From positions 5,456,001-5,520,000 of the forward strand of contig NZ_CP059693.1 in assembly GCF_028657945.1 (NCBI RefSeq): a stretch of DNA of 64,000 nt, in the 5' to 3' direction. The translations under genes and the position numbers were made by a program. Of the stretch, positions 41,603 through 52,456 are shown piece after piece (position 1 is the stretch's first letter; each line of letters begins with the position of its first letter). Origin of the DNA: Thalassomonas haliotis. Its GTDB lineage: Bacteria > Pseudomonadota > Gammaproteobacteria > Enterobacterales > Alteromonadaceae. The notes under the pieces were generated by a model. The model did not search any database. It saw only the letters and a list, made by a program, of their open reading frames with translations, and was not told the DNA's origin.

Positions 41603-43756
41603 TTAAGTCTTATCTCCTTGGGCCTGCGGATACTGGCTATACCAACGTTTAAGCCAGATAGCCAGCTCCTCCGGCACTACGCCGCGGTTAATGACCTTGC
41701 CCTGGGCAATTTCCCCGCCCATGGCAATAAACATTTGTTCGACCTCCGGTGTTTCTATGCCTAGACCTATCATAGGCAGCCCCATGTTCCTGGTAAGATT
41801 AATCAAGGCATTGATGATCGCCTTATCGGCACGGTTTTCAGCTTGACCGTCCAGGCGGGAGCAATCTATTTTTACCTGGTTTACCGCCATTTTGCGTAAA
41901 TAACGCAATGACTCATAGCTGCCGGAGAATTGATCTATGGCGATACCTATATCCAGGACCTTAAGCTGATCAATAATGGCTTTTGTCCGGGTCGAAGCCG
42001 ATAACATCACCTCTTCGGTTAATTCGATCACCAGATATTTAGTTTCAATGGCAAAGATACCGCTTTGCCGTTCGATAAAATCAACCAACTCGCTCTCCAG
42101 CAAATCTTTACTGGGAATATTAAGCGATAACGGCCGGTATATGCCTAACTGTTGTAACTGGGCCAGCACCTGAAACGCCTGCAGGATCATATTTTTCATC
42201 AATAAGTGAATTTCACCGCTTTGCTCGGCAATATCGATAAATTCATGCAGATCCTGGGCAACTTCGGCTTCACAATACCAGTGCACCATCAACTCGAAAC
42301 CTTTAATGCTTTTATCATTAAGGGCTATTTGCGGCTGCAAATACCAGCGCAGGTTCTCTTCCATCAAATCTTGTTTTAAGCGCTCCATTTTCAGCAGCTG
42401 TTGCTCGGTATACAAGGTGGTGCTGTTATCAAAGTAACTTAAGCTTTGCTGGTGCTGCTCGGCATCAAGCAAGGCATCCCCGGCAAAAGCAATCAGTTCG
42501 GCGGCACTGGTTTCATGTCCCTGGGCAAAGGCAATGCCAAAGGCCAGCTCAAAGTTGAGGGAGAAACTTTTAAAGCTCATGGCATCGGGTACGGCATCGG
42601 AAAGTTGCTGGCATAAATCCTTAATGACAATTTTTTCAGGGTGGGAACTATGGGCCAACTCCACCACAACCAAAAAATTAAGCCCCTGTAACCGCGCCAG
42701 ACGTATCGGCTGGTGGCTGGCATCAAAGTTTAACAGGGCGCTGTTGTCCAGGACTTTTTGCTGGATACAGTAGGCCAGCTGCAATAACAGCAAATCGGAG
42801 TTATGGTGCCCCAGCACCGAATTAACTTGCTGAAAATTAACCGGTTTAAAAACGATGGCGGCAAAGCGCTGATTAGTTCCCTGTTTAAGTATGCGCTCGA
42901 ACTGTTTCAGTGCCTGCTGGTAGGAAGGTAAATTCGTGGCCGGATCATGGGTGTAGGAAAACAAATCTTCACTGGAGATTTTTGTACCGCCAAGCTTTTC
43001 TTCCCGCCCCTCTTTAAGCAAACCGCTTAACACCAGGCAAGTATTCAACAACAGCAGGGTAAAGCTAACCAAAATACTGGCTAGCAGCCATGGCAAGGGC
43101 AACACAGCCGTTAGCCATAAATAAAGCAGAACAACAAAAGCACAAGTAAGCAGCCACTGCGGAGCAAAAAGAGCAAAAAAGCGCTTAGTATTGCCCTGAC
43201 CGGCTGCGGATAAACCCGCAGCAGATGCCGCCACTACCTGTATCAAGCCGCCGATAAATAACCAGCCGTATACAGACCAGGCCAATGGCAGGCTAAACAA
43301 CACCAGGCAATAACCAAGATCGGCAACGACCACCAGGATAAGGCTGAACTTGTTGAAGTATTTTTTCCCGCTATTGCCCGGCGACAAAGCCTGTTTACCA
43401 CTGATAAAATAAATCAGGTTAATTAACAATACAGACGCGAGCAGCACCAGATAAAGCTGCCCGGAACCGCTATCAAAGCGAAGCAAAAAATAAAGTAAAA
43501 CCAGGGTATTGGCCAATAACAATCCCGGGTAATACCACTTGCCCAAGTCCTGCCCTTTGTTGACAAATTCTCTATTAGCAAACAAGAAAAACATCACCGC
43601 CAGGGCAAGACCGGTAATAAAACCTGCACAACCAAGAAATAAAGCCGGAGGGGTGAGGGAGACACTTACTGCCGCCTGAACGGGAAAAGTCAAAGCAAGC
43701 AGGCAATACAGTATAATCGCTTTGGGGAAAATCAGGCTTTTAAGCAGATAAGGCAT
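41603..43756 (-). CDS. Degenerate GGDEF-EAL membrane protein (717 aa)
   Basis: A 717-aa protein with a signal-like N-terminus, about eight membrane segments in residues 1-245, then degenerate GGDEF and EAL domains. The GGDEF site reads GLNFL and the EAL site ELM. DDFGTG has become DQFSGS and AEGVE has become GLGIE, so key metal ligands are missing. It is probably catalytically inactive and may act as a sensor or scaffold. Convergent with rraA, next to hutI. Confidence 0.82.
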   Translation of the reverse strand: MPYLLKSLIFPKAIILYCLLALTFPVQAAVSVSLTPPALFLGCAGFITGLALAVMFFLFANREFVNKGQDLGKWYYPGLLLANTLVLLYFLLRFDSGSGQLYLVLLASVLLINLIYFISGKQALSPGNSGKKYFNKFSLILVVVADLGYCLVLFSLPLAWSVYGWLFIGGLIQVVAASAAGLSAAGQGNTKRFFALFAPQWLLTCAFVVLLYLWLTAVLPLPWLLASILVSFTLLLLNTCLVLSGLLKEGREEKLGGTKISSEDLFSYTHDPATNLPSYQQALKQFERILKQGTNQRFAAIVFKPVNFQQVNSVLGHHNSDLLLLQLAYCIQQKVLDNSALLNFDASHQPIRLARLQGLNFLVVVELAHSSHPEKIVIKDLCQQLSDAVPDAMSFKSFSLNFELAFGIAFAQGHETSAAELIAFAGDALLDAEQHQQSLSYFDNSTTLYTEQQLLKMERLKQDLMEENLRWYLQPQIALNDKSIKGFELMVHWYCEAEVAQDLHEFIDIAEQSGEIHLLMKNMILQAFQVLAQLQQLGIYRPLSLNIPSKDLLESELVDFIERQSGIFAIETKYLVIELTEEVMLSASTRTKAIIDQLKVLDIGIAIDQFSGSYESLRYLRKMAVNQVKIDCSRLDGQAENRADKAIINALINLTRNMGLPMIGLGIETPEVEQMFIAMGGEIAQGKVINRGVVPEELAIWLKRWYSQYPQAQGDKT

Positions 43757-43846
43757 AATCAGATCTTAGCGTTACAGCAAATGGAACGGGTAACGCTAAG
43801 CCTAATCAATCACTTAATAATTGTACAGACCTTAAGCAGGCAAAAA

Positions 43847-45085
43847 CTAACCGATAACTTTAACACCCGACCTTACCAGGGCCGTTAACGGATTAACGCC
43901 AAACTGGTAACTCAGCTCTGCCGGCTGGCTGATATTCCACAGCGCGAAGTCGGCATCATAACCGGGGGCCAGCTGGCCTTTTTCATGCGCCAGCCCCAGG
44001 GCTTTGGCGCCGAAACAGGTTACCCCGGCCAGCGCTTCTGCCGGGGTTAACCTGAACAGGGTGCATGCCATATGCAGCATTAGCTGGATGGAATTTATCG
44101 GCGAAGAACCCGGGTTGGCATCACTGGCTATCGCCATCGCCACCTTATGCTTGCGCAGCAGTGCTATCGGGGGCAGTTGGCTTTCCCGAAGGAAATAAAA
44201 AGCCCCCGGCAGCAATACCGCCGCCATACCGGCCTTTGCCATTGCCTTCACCCCGGCCTCAGATAAAAATTCCAGGTGATCCGAAGATAGCGCCTGATAA
44301 TCTGCCGCCAGCTCAGTGCCGCCAAGATCAGAGAGCTGCTCGGCATGCACCTTCACCGGAAGTTGATGCGCTTTCGCGCTGTCAAATACCCGCCGGGTTT
44401 GCTCCAGGCTAAAACCTATACCTTCGCAAAAGACATCCACGGCATCCGCCAGCTTATCTTTCGCAATTTTCGGCATCATTTGCCCGCACACCAGCTCGAT
44501 ATACTCATCCGCCCTGCCCTTATACTCAACAGGTAAGGCATGGGCGCCGAGGAAAGTGCGCCTGACCGTCACAGGTAATGCCTCGGCCAGCAAACCGGCC
44601 ACCTTAAGCATTTTTATTTCATTTTCCACATCCAGGCCGTAGCCGGATTTAATTTCAACCGTGGTCACCCCTTGCTGATGTAAGGCAGTCAACCTGGGCA
44701 GGGCCGAGGCAAAAAGCTCCTGCTCACTCGCTTTGCGGGTTGCGGCAACCGTGGAAACTATGCCGCCGCCGGCATTGGCAATTTCTTCATAGCTGGCCCC
44801 CTGCAAACGCATCTCAAATTCATTGGCGCGGTTACCGCCATAAACAAGATGGGTATGGCAATCGATCAGTCCCGGGGTCAGCCATTGTCCCTGGCCGTCG
44901 ATAACCTCGACCTGTGCCGGGTCATATGCGGGCAAGTCGGCCTGTGGCCCAAGCCAGGCTATTTTATCCCCGCTCACCGCCAGTGCCCCCTGTTCAATAA
45001 TACCGTAACCGGTACCGCCTTCTGTCATGGTCGCCAGGTTGACATTAACCCAGAGGCTTTGCCATTGTTGTGTTTTTATCGTCAT
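43847..45085 (-). CDS. hutI: Imidazolonepropionase (412 aa)
   Basis: Third enzyme of histidine degradation: opens imidazolonepropionate to N-formimino-glutamate. Amidohydrolase fold with the metal motif [17 protein letters not shown], and SDANPGSSP near the end. I start at the ATG at 45085 (GGGGAGAAT upstream) rather than 45109. It is transcribed away from hutC, and the shared promoter region holds two HutC-type operators. Confidence 0.95.
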   Translation of the reverse strand: MTIKTQQWQSLWVNVNLATMTEGGTGYGIIEQGALAVSGDKIAWLGPQADLPAYDPAQVEVIDGQGQWLTPGLIDCHTHLVYGGNRANEFEMRLQGASYEEIANAGGGIVSTVAATRKASEQELFASALPRLTALHQQGVTTVEIKSGYGLDVENEIKMLKVAGLLAEALPVTVRRTFLGAHALPVEYKGRADEYIELVCGQMMPKIAKDKLADAVDVFCEGIGFSLEQTRRVFDSAKAHQLPVKVHAEQLSDLGGTELAADYQALSSDHLEFLSEAGVKAMAKAGMAAVLLPGAFYFLRESQLPPIALLRKHKVAMAIASDANPGSSPINSIQLMLHMACTLFRLTPAEALAGVTCFGAKALGLAHEKGQLAPGYDADFALWNISQPAELSYQFGVNPLTALVRSGVKVIG

Positions 45086-45273
45086 AAAATTCTCCCCTGC
45101 CAGCGGCAAATTTTTCCCCTGAACTATTTTTCCTCTGAACTATAGTAAATAAACCCGGTTTGTTGCCGACAACCAAAGTGAAAATCAGCTTTATCAATAA
45201 CCGGATTTGCAGCCCGGAGCACCGGAGCCGCTTTTGATGCCAATGTACTTGAATGCAATTAAACAAGCAAGCT

Positions 45274-45308
45274 TGTATATACAACTAAAATATGCGATTG
45301 TATATACA
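45274..45308. promoter_or_regulatory. Two HutC-type operators in the hutI-hutC intergenic region
   Basis: Two perfect copies of TGTATATACA (45274-45283 and 45299-45308), set as CTTGTATATACAA and TTGTATATACAAG, centres 25 bp apart. HutC of the GntR family binds TGTA-N2-TACA palindromes. The pair lies between the divergent hutI and hutC-hutU-hutH units and could control both, with urocanate expected as inducer. Confidence 0.8.
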
Positions 45309-45339
45309 AGCTAAGCAGCAAGATGAGATATGGCTCCCG

Positions 45340-46041
45340 ATGACAACTCCTAAATTCACCATAATAAAGCAACATATTTGCGACATGATCGAATCAGGTC
45401 TGTGGTGCGAGCATTCCAAGGTGCCTTCGGAAAATGAACTGGCGGAGCAGTTTACCGTCAGCCGCATGACCGCCCGACGTGCTCTGCAGGAGTTGACCGA
45501 ACAAGGGCTGCTGGTGAGATCGCAAGGGGCAGGCACTTTTGTCGCCACCTTCAAATCCCAGTCTTCCCTGTTGGAAATCAAAAATATTGCCGATGAAATC
45601 CAGGTCAGGGGACATAAACATCATGCACAGCAACGGCAGCTCAAAGCCGTGCCCGTCAGTGATGAAATGGCGATTTTACTGGCGGTAAAGACTAATGAAA
45701 CCGTATTTTATTCCGAAGTCCTGCATTTTGAAGATGACCAGCCGATCCAGCTGGAGCAACGCTTTGTTAACGCCCGCCTGGTACCTGATTATTTGCAGCA
45801 GGATTTCACTGTCATCACCCCCCATGAATACCTGTCGGTAGAAGCACCGCTCACCGAAGCCACCCATGAAGTGGAAGCCGTGCTCGCCGACAAAAAAACC
45901 TGTGAGCTGCTCGCCATAGAGCAGGCACAACCCTGTTTACAGGTCAAACGACGCACCTGGTCCAGCCAGGGTGTCGTCAGCCTGGCCATTTTAACTTCAC
46001 CGGGCAATAGATATCGCCTGGGAAGCCATTTAACTTTTTAA
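45340..46041 (+). CDS. hutC: Histidine utilisation repressor HutC (233 aa)
   Basis: A GntR-family repressor: winged-helix DNA-binding domain at residues 1-70 ([33 protein letters not shown]), then a UTRA-type ligand domain. I use the ATG at 45340; the earlier ATG at 45292 lies inside the operator. It is first in the hutC-hutU-hutH operon. Expected to release the operator on binding urocanate. Confidence 0.92.
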   Translation: MTTPKFTIIKQHICDMIESGLWCEHSKVPSENELAEQFTVSRMTARRALQELTEQGLLVRSQGAGTFVATFKSQSSLLEIKNIADEIQVRGHKHHAQQRQLKAVPVSDEMAILLAVKTNETVFYSEVLHFEDDQPIQLEQRFVNARLVPDYLQQDFTVITPHEYLSVEAPLTEATHEVEAVLADKKTCELLAIEQAQPCLQVKRRTWSSQGVVSLAILTSPGNRYRLGSHLTF

Positions 46042-46064
46042 GATCAGAACTTGAGGAGCAGATC

Positions 46065-47777
46065 ATGACAACAAGTAATGAGACAGAAAATAACCGTTTT
46101 GATGCCAGCCGTAATATTCGCGCCGCCCGCGGCAGTGAAATTACCGCAAAAAGCTGGTTAACCGAAGCAGCCAAACGCATGCTGATGAATAACCTTGACG
46201 CCGAAGTTGCCGAACATCCGCAATCTTTGGTGGTTTACGGCGGTATCGGCCGTGCAGCGCGTGACTGGCAATGTTATGACAAAATCATCGAAACCCTGGA
46301 TCGCCTGGAAGACGATGAAACCCTGATGGTACAATCAGGCAAGCCGGTTGGCGTATTTAAAACCCATGCCGATGCTCCCCGGGTATTGATCGCCAACTCT
46401 AACCTGGTACCTCACTGGGGTAACTGGGAACATTTCAACGAGCTGGATAAGAAAGGCCTGATGATGTACGGCCAGATGACCGCCGGTTCCTGGATCTACA
46501 TCGGCTCGCAGGGTATCGTCCAGGGGACCTACGAAACTTTTGCCGCCATGGCCAAACAGCACTTCGGCGGTAATGCCAAAGGCAAATGGGTACTGACCGG
46601 CGGCTTAGGCGGCATGGGCGGCGCTCAGCCTCTGGCGGCAACCATGGCAGGTTTCTCGGCTTTAGTGGTGGAATGTGATGAAACCCGTATCGATTTCCGG
46701 TTAAACACCCGTTATGTTGATGCCAAAGCCACAGATTTAGATCAGGCATTAGCCCTGATTGACCAAGCCCATGCTAAAGGTGAAGCCATCTCTGTCGGCC
46801 TGTTAGGCAATGCTGCCGATGTTTTCCCTGAGCTGGTAAAACGCGGTATCACCCCGGATGTGGTTACCGATCAGACTTCTGCCCATGATCCGCTGAACGG
46901 TTACCTGCCTCAGGGCTGGACCATGGAACATGCCGCCGAAATGCGCAAAAAAGACGAAGCCGCCGTGGTAAAAGCCGCGAAACAGTCAATGGCTGTTCAG
47001 GTTAAAGCCATGATCGCCCTGCAGGCCGCAGGCGCTGCCACCACGGATTACGGTAACAATATCCGCCAGATGGCGCTGGAAGAAGGGGTCGAGAATGCCT
47101 TTGATTTCCCGGGTTTCGTTCCCGCTTATATCCGTCCGTTATTCTGTGAAGGCGTAGGGCCTTTCCGCTGGGTGGCCTTATCCGGCGACCCGGAAGATAT
47201 CTACAAAACCGATGCTAAGGTTAAAGAGTTAATTCCTGATAACCCTCAATTACACAACTGGCTGGATATGGCCAAAGAACGCATCGAGTTCCAGGGCTTA
47301 CCGGCACGTATTTGCTGGGTCGGCTTAAAAGATCGCGCCCGTCTGGCACTGGCCTTTAATGAAATGGTCAGAAACGGCGAATTATCGGCGCCGGTAGTGA
47401 TCGGTCGCGACCACCTGGATTCAGGCTCGGTTGCCTCGCCTAACCGTGAAACCGAAAGCATGATGGACGGCTCAGATGCCGTTTCTGACTGGCCGCTGCT
47501 GAACGCCTTATTATCCACTTCAGGCGGTGCTACCTGGGTCAGCCTGCATCATGGCGGCGGTGTCGGTATGGGCTTTAGCCAGCATGCCGGGGTGGTTATT
47601 GTTGCCGACGGCACAGAAGCCGCCGACAAACGTCTTGGCCGGGTATTGTGGAACGATCCGGCAACCGGCGTAATGCGTCATGCCGATGCCGGTTACGATA
47701 TTGCCGTAAACTGCGCCAAAGAGCAGGGACTGGATCTGCCGATGATCGACGGCGCCAACGGAAAAAAAGGAGCCTAA
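46065..47777 (+). CDS. hutU: Urocanate hydratase (570 aa)
   Basis: Second enzyme of histidine degradation, NAD-dependent conversion of urocanate to imidazolonepropionate. Full family length with [14 protein letters not shown] and [15 protein letters not shown], the NAD/active-site motifs. GAGGAGC precedes the ATG. The stop is 1 nt before hutH, so the two are probably coupled. Confidence 0.97.
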   Translation: MTTSNETENNRFDASRNIRAARGSEITAKSWLTEAAKRMLMNNLDAEVAEHPQSLVVYGGIGRAARDWQCYDKIIETLDRLEDDETLMVQSGKPVGVFKTHADAPRVLIANSNLVPHWGNWEHFNELDKKGLMMYGQMTAGSWIYIGSQGIVQGTYETFAAMAKQHFGGNAKGKWVLTGGLGGMGGAQPLAATMAGFSALVVECDETRIDFRLNTRYVDAKATDLDQALALIDQAHAKGEAISVGLLGNAADVFPELVKRGITPDVVTDQTSAHDPLNGYLPQGWTMEHAAEMRKKDEAAVVKAAKQSMAVQVKAMIALQAAGAATTDYGNNIRQMALEEGVENAFDFPGFVPAYIRPLFCEGVGPFRWVALSGDPEDIYKTDAKVKELIPDNPQLHNWLDMAKERIEFQGLPARICWVGLKDRARLALAFNEMVRNGELSAPVVIGRDHLDSGSVASPNRETESMMDGSDAVSDWPLLNALLSTSGGATWVSLHHGGGVGMGFSQHAGVVIVADGTEAADKRLGRVLWNDPATGVMRHADAGYDIAVNCAKEQGLDLPMIDGANGKKGA

Positions 47778-47778
47778 G

Positions 47779-49329
47779 ATGACTGAACAAGTACTTAACA
47801 AACTCAACATTGTCCCGGGCCAGCTGACTTTGGCCCAGTTACGCGCCGTCAACAGTTATGACGGCATCGAATACACTTTGGATGAAAGTGCCTTTGACGC
47901 CATCAACAAAAGCGCGGAAGCGGTACAGCAAGTGATCCGCGACGGCAAGGTGGTTTACGGCATCAATACCGGTTTTGGTCTTCTGGCCAGCACCCGCATC
48001 AAAGAAGAAGAGCTGGAACTATTGCAACGCTCGATCGTACTTTCCCATTCCGCCGGTTTTGGCGAATATATGGAAGATGCCACGGTACGGTTAATGATGG
48101 TGCTGAAAATCAACTCCCTGGCCCGCGGTTTCTCAGGTATCCGTTTACCTGTGATCCAGGCGCTGATCCAGCTGCTTAATGCCGAAGTCTACCCGTGCGT
48201 GCCGAAAAAAGGCTCGGTCGGCGCCTCCGGCGATTTGGCGCCTTTATCCCATATGGTGCTGCCGTTATTGGGTGAAGGTGAGATGTCCTACCAGGATGAA
48301 GTGATCCCGGCCAAAGAAGGTTTACGCATCGCCGGTCTTGAGCCTATCACCCTGGCCGCCAAAGAAGGCCTGGCGTTATTAAACGGCACCCAGGCCTCGA
48401 CCGCCTTTGCTTTAGAAGGCTTATTCCTGGCGGAAGACCTTTATGCCGCAGGCACCACTATCGGCGCTATGTCGGTAGAAGCCGCCATGGGCAGCCGGGC
48501 ACCGTTTGACGATCGCGTACACCAGATCCGCGGGCAAAAAGGTCAGATTGACGCCGCCCGGGCTTACCGTGAGGTACTCAGTGACAGCTCTGAAATCGGT
48601 CAGTCCCACTTCGAATGTGAAAAAGTGCAGGATCCCTACTCCCTGCGCTGTCAGCCCCAGGTGATGGGCGCCTGTTTAACCCAGATCCGTCAAGCCGCCG
48701 AAGTATTACATGTTGAAGCCAACGGCGTTACCGACAATCCGTTAGTATTCGCCAATGAAGGTGACTTTATTTCTGCCGGTAACTTCCACGCAGAGCCCGT
48801 AGCCATGGCAGCTGATAACCTGGCGCTGGCCATTGCTGAAATCGGCTCCTTATCCGAGCGCCGCATGGCCTTGTTGATCGATGCCAACCTGAGTAAGCTG
48901 CCGCCATTTTTGGTAGAAAACGGCGGTGTCAACTCCGGCTTTATGATCGCCCAGGTAACCTCGGCGGCTCTGGCCTCAGAAAACAAAACCCTGGCCCACC
49001 CGGCCTCGGTTGACAGTCTGCCGACCTCAGCCAACCAGGAAGACCATGTATCTATGGCTGCCTTTGCCGGACGTCGTCTGGCGGATATGGCAGAAAATAC
49101 CAATGGCGTACTGGCGGTAGAATTGCTGGCGGCGGCACAAGGCCTTGATTTCAGGGCGCCGCTTAAAGGTTCAGCCAAGGTGGAAGCCGCCAAGGCATTG
49201 CTGCGTACCCATGTTGCCTACTATGACAAAGATCGCTATTTTGCCCCGGATATTGTCGAAGCCTCGGGTATTATCGGCGACGGCCAGTTTAATTACCTGA
49301 TGCCGGAAAACCTGTTGCCGAGTTTTTAA
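47779..49329 (+). CDS. hutH: Histidine ammonia-lyase (516 aa)
   Basis: First enzyme of histidine degradation, deaminates histidine to urocanate. The Ala-Ser-Gly that cyclises to the MIO cofactor is present in [15 protein letters not shown]. The ribosome site AAAAGGAG lies in the end of hutU. Last gene of the operon; hutG or hutF is not in the window. Confidence 0.97.
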   Translation: MTEQVLNKLNIVPGQLTLAQLRAVNSYDGIEYTLDESAFDAINKSAEAVQQVIRDGKVVYGINTGFGLLASTRIKEEELELLQRSIVLSHSAGFGEYMEDATVRLMMVLKINSLARGFSGIRLPVIQALIQLLNAEVYPCVPKKGSVGASGDLAPLSHMVLPLLGEGEMSYQDEVIPAKEGLRIAGLEPITLAAKEGLALLNGTQASTAFALEGLFLAEDLYAAGTTIGAMSVEAAMGSRAPFDDRVHQIRGQKGQIDAARAYREVLSDSSEIGQSHFECEKVQDPYSLRCQPQVMGACLTQIRQAAEVLHVEANGVTDNPLVFANEGDFISAGNFHAEPVAMAADNLALAIAEIGSLSERRMALLIDANLSKLPPFLVENGGVNSGFMIAQVTSAALASENKTLAHPASVDSLPTSANQEDHVSMAAFAGRRLADMAENTNGVLAVELLAAAQGLDFRAPLKGSAKVEAAKALLRTHVAYYDKDRYFAPDIVEASGIIGDGQFNYLMPENLLPSF

Positions 49330-49393
49330 TCTTTTTTACCGGATAAAAACTTGCTCTTGCCAAATTTGAGCTATAGTTAACAGGTACTAACTA

Positions 49394-49432
49394 AAAGCTG
49401 GTTAACGTTTTATACGTTGGCTGGCTTTTTTA
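49394..49432 (+). terminator. Terminator of the hut operon
   Basis: A 12-bp stem with several G-T pairs (AGCTGGTTAACG with CGTTGGCTGGCT), followed by TTTTTT, 65 bp after hutH. Confidence 0.7.
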
Positions 49433-49582
49433 ATGCCGCTTTTCCCGCAATCGCCACATTCGTTCTCTTATCTCCTGACTAGGCTGCACGCCGCTTATGC
49501 CGTGTACTTTCTGGTACTCTTGTACGGCGCCATTGCTGCCGAAGCCATTATCAGGGCATCAAGCTGGAAAATCGTGGCCTAA
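49433..49582 (+). CDS. Possible 49-aa membrane peptide
   Basis: An ORF starting MPLFPQSPHSFSYLLTRLHA and containing a hydrophobic stretch (YAVYFLVLLYGAIAAEAII). It begins directly behind the hut terminator and lacks a ribosome site. It may be chance or a remnant. Confidence 0.2.
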   Translation: MPLFPQSPHSFSYLLTRLHAAYAVYFLVLLYGAIAAEAIIRASSWKIVA

Positions 49583-49629
49583 ACCAGCAGCCAAAAACTT
49601 AACAGCTCCCCAAACGGCCCTTTGCCACC

Positions 49630-49660
49630 AACAAGTTTGACATAATATGTCAAACTTGTT
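49630..49660. repeat. Perfect 14-bp inverted repeat upstream of nfeD
   Basis: AACAAGTTTGACAT and ATGTCAAACTTGTT around AAT, 100 bp before the nfeD-like gene. No T-tract follows, so an operator or a cruciform site is likelier than a terminator. Nothing else is seen in the rest of the 49583-49759 gap. Confidence 0.6.
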
Positions 49661-49759
49661 ACCTTCTACTTGCACTTGTTGTTAACAAGTCGTTGCTCCC
49701 ATATACCCTTGCAACTTAACTCATGTTAATGAACCTAAATAAATAATAAGGAGTTAACC

Positions 49760-50212
49760 ATGGAGTTGATACTTTCATTTCAAGCCTGGCTGATACTGGC
49801 CCTGATACTCGCCTGCGCCGAGTTTGTCGTACCGGGAGGTATCTTATTCAACTTAGGCCTGGCCTCATTGATCGTGGCTTTAGGGGTAAAATTTCAATTA
49901 CTCGACACTTGGCCCCTGACCCTGACCGCCTGGTTCATTGTCGCCTCCGTGCTGCTGTTTGTGATGTATTTTGTCACCGAGCGCTTTTTCAGTGACAGTA
50001 AACGCATAGATAACACCCATGAAGAAGTCGACAGTTACGGCAAGGAAGTCACTGTGCTCGAAAAAATCGGCCCCGGCAATCATCCCGGACGGGTAGAATT
50101 TCAGGGCACCACCTGGAAAGCGTTAAGCGATGGCTCGGAAATCGCCCCCGGCAGCCGGGTCACTATCGTCTGCAAAGACAATATTTCACTGATCGTCGAG
50201 CCCCTCAAGTAG
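49760..50212 (+). CDS. NfeD-like membrane protein (150 aa)
   Basis: A 150-aa short NfeD: hydrophobic segments at about residues 8-45 and 55-78, then a soluble OB-fold (VTVLEKIGPGNHPGRVEFQG, APGSRVTIV). Short NfeD proteins partner with SPFH (stomatin-like) proteins in membrane microdomains, and two SPFH genes follow in the same direction. AAGGAG precedes the ATG. Confidence 0.9.
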   Translation: MELILSFQAWLILALILACAEFVVPGGILFNLGLASLIVALGVKFQLLDTWPLTLTAWFIVASVLLFVMYFVTERFFSDSKRIDNTHEEVDSYGKEVTVLEKIGPGNHPGRVEFQGTTWKALSDGSEIAPGSRVTIVCKDNISLIVEPLK

Positions 50213-50270
50213 CTCATCCCCTAAAAATAATCTGACACCAAAGGACTTCAGGGTCCACAGGAGACAAACT

Positions 50271-51188
50271 ATGCTAGCAAGCTTTACCTTTATTTTTCTC
50301 GGCCTGCTTTTTATCCTGCTGAAATTAGTACTGATCGTGCCGATGCGTGAAGTATGCGTGATTGAACGCTTAGGCAAATTTCGCGCGGTATTGCAGCCGG
50401 GATTACACTTTCTTATCCCCTTTATCGACCGGGTCGCCTACCGTCATGAAATTCGCGAGCAGGTATTGGATATCCCGGCACAAAGCTGTATCTCCCGGGA
50501 TAATATCCAAATCGATGTCGACGGCCTGGTTTATATCCAGGTGATGGACGGCGCCAAAGCCAGTTACGGTATCGAAGACTACCGCCGGGCAAGCATTAAT
50601 CTGGCGCAAACCACCATGCGCTCGGAAGTCGGCAAATTAAAATTAAGCCAAACCTTTTCCGAGCGCGATACCTTAAACGAAACTATCGTACGGGAAATCG
50701 ACAAGGCTTCGGATCCCTGGGGCATCAAGGTCTTAAGATATGAAGTGAAAAACATCACCCCGTCGGAAAATGTGATCCACACCCTGGAAAAACAGATGGA
50801 AGCCGAGCGGCAAAAACGTGCAGAAATCACCCTGGCGCAGGCGGAGAAAGAGTCCACCATCAACCTTTCCGAGGGGGAGCGCCAGGAGGCCATTAATTTA
50901 TCCGAAGGGGATAAGCAAAAACAAATCAATGAAGCCAACGGCCGGGCCAAAGAAATCGGCATACTGGCGGAAGCTACCGCCCAGGGGATTAACATGATAG
51001 CCGCTGCGGCAGAGCAGCCGGGAGGAGATCAGGCAATAAAAATGCGCCTGATGGAACAATTTATCCAGCAAGCCGGGGCGATTCTCAACACCGCCGATGT
51101 ATCTGTGGTGCCCGCCGAGTTAGCCAAGGTTGAAGGCTTTTTTGCCGGCATGGGTGAAGTAACCAAGACAATGCAGGGGACAAAATAA
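50271..51188 (+). CDS. SPFH/stomatin family protein, QmcA-like (305 aa)
   Basis: A 305-aa protein: N-terminal membrane segment (residues 3-22), SPFH domain (about 25-190, with GLHFLIPFIDRVAYRHEIRE), then a long Ala/Glu-rich coiled coil. It oligomerises into membrane rings or scaffolds. The stop overlaps the start of the second SPFH gene (TAATG), so the two are likely made together. Confidence 0.9.
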   Translation: MLASFTFIFLGLLFILLKLVLIVPMREVCVIERLGKFRAVLQPGLHFLIPFIDRVAYRHEIREQVLDIPAQSCISRDNIQIDVDGLVYIQVMDGAKASYGIEDYRRASINLAQTTMRSEVGKLKLSQTFSERDTLNETIVREIDKASDPWGIKVLRYEVKNITPSENVIHTLEKQMEAERQKRAEITLAQAEKESTINLSEGERQEAINLSEGDKQKQINEANGRAKEIGILAEATAQGINMIAAAAEQPGGDQAIKMRLMEQFIQQAGAILNTADVSVVPAELAKVEGFFAGMGEVTKTMQGTK

Positions 51189-52126
51189 TGGATTTGAGCA
51201 ATATCAACAACATGGAGCTGATTATTTTAGCCATCTGGGGCGCGCTGTTTTTATACCTGGCGGTAAAGTTTTTCCAGGCCATTTGCCTGGTACCGACCCA
51301 GTCCGCTTATATTGTCGAACGCCTGGGCAAATACCGCTGCACCCTGGAGGCGGGCTTTCACCTGCTATTGCCCTTTGTCGACCGGGTCGCTTTTATCCAG
51401 GACTTAAAGGAAGAAACCATAGACGTGCCGCCGCAGGAATGTTTTTCCAAGGATGAAGTCAATGTCGAAGTGGACGGCGTGATTTATATCCAGGTGGTGG
51501 ACTCGGTCAAAGCCAGCTACGGTATTACCGATTATCGCTTTGCCGCCATGCAGCTGGCGCAAACCACTACAAGGTCGGTGATCGGCACCCTGGACCTTGA
51601 CCGTACCTTTGAAGAACGGGATATCATCAGCGCCAAGGTGGTCGAAGTACTGGACAAGGCCGGTGAAAGCTGGGGCATCCGGGTACACAGGTATGAAATC
51701 AAGAATATCACTCCGCCGCTGACGGTAAAAAATGCCATGGAATTACAGGTTAATGCCGAGCGCGAGCGCAAGGCAATATTGGCCAAAAGTCTGGGGGATA
51801 AGGCCAGCCGCATTAACCGCTCGGAGGGGTTAAAAACAGAAATGATCAACATCTCCGAAGGGGAAATGCAAAGACGCATCAATTCTGCCGAAGGTAAAGC
51901 CGAAGAAATCCTGGCTATCGCCCGGGCCACCGGAGATTCGATCAGTAAAGTCGCCAATGCCATCAGCCAGCCCGGAGGCAAGCAGGCGCTGGAAATGCAG
52001 TTAAGCGAGCAGTACCTGCAACAGATGAAAGGTTTAAGCCAGGAAAGCCGGAAGGTGATATTGCCCGCCAACCTGCTGGACTTTAATCAGTGGCTCGGCA
52101 CCTTAGGCATCAAAAGCAAAGGTTAA
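51188..52126 (+). CDS. SPFH/stomatin family protein, second copy (312 aa)
   Basis: A 312-aa paralogue of the preceding gene: membrane segment at about residues 11-33, SPFH domain with GFHLLLPFVDRVAFIQDLKE, coiled coil (GEMQRRINSAEGKAEEIL). The pair probably forms a hetero-oligomer with the NfeD protein. Confidence 0.9.
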   Translation: MDLSNINNMELIILAIWGALFLYLAVKFFQAICLVPTQSAYIVERLGKYRCTLEAGFHLLLPFVDRVAFIQDLKEETIDVPPQECFSKDEVNVEVDGVIYIQVVDSVKASYGITDYRFAAMQLAQTTTRSVIGTLDLDRTFEERDIISAKVVEVLDKAGESWGIRVHRYEIKNITPPLTVKNAMELQVNAERERKAILAKSLGDKASRINRSEGLKTEMINISEGEMQRRINSAEGKAEEILAIARATGDSISKVANAISQPGGKQALEMQLSEQYLQQMKGLSQESRKVILPANLLDFNQWLGTLGIKSKG

Positions 52127-52189
52127 CGCCGGGAATTTGCACATCCATTCCCGTCTGACAAAACACCAGGCGGGAAATCCCCTTTTCAA

Positions 52190-52456
52190 CTATTTGGCTT
52201 TAGCTGCCGCTCTTGCCTTGTAAAATACAGGCAGCTGCTGCAGCTTCACTAAGGTCAGGTAAAGGACAAAGGTCAGCAGGACAATAAACAGATGGGTGAA
52301 AATAGTCTGGTAGCGGCTGTTTTCCTGCCATAAGATCACCAGGCCGCGGTGATTGATAAACATCAGATCCAACAGGGTAATATGTACCCAGATCACCAAC
52401 ACAAATAACATGGCTTTTGTTTTCATGGCACTTATTTTCATGACATTAGTTTTCAT
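52190..52456 (-). CDS. Small membrane protein (88 aa)
   Basis: An 88-aa protein with two hydrophobic segments (about residues 15-36 and 53-72) and a basic C-terminus. Three Met codons near the start leave the exact start open. It overlaps the end of the Rossmann gene by 11 bp. Family unknown. Confidence 0.6.
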   Translation of the reverse strand: MKTNVMKISAMKTKAMLFVLVIWVHITLLDLMFINHRGLVILWQENSRYQTIFTHLFIVLLTFVLYLTLVKLQQLPVFYKARAAAKAK

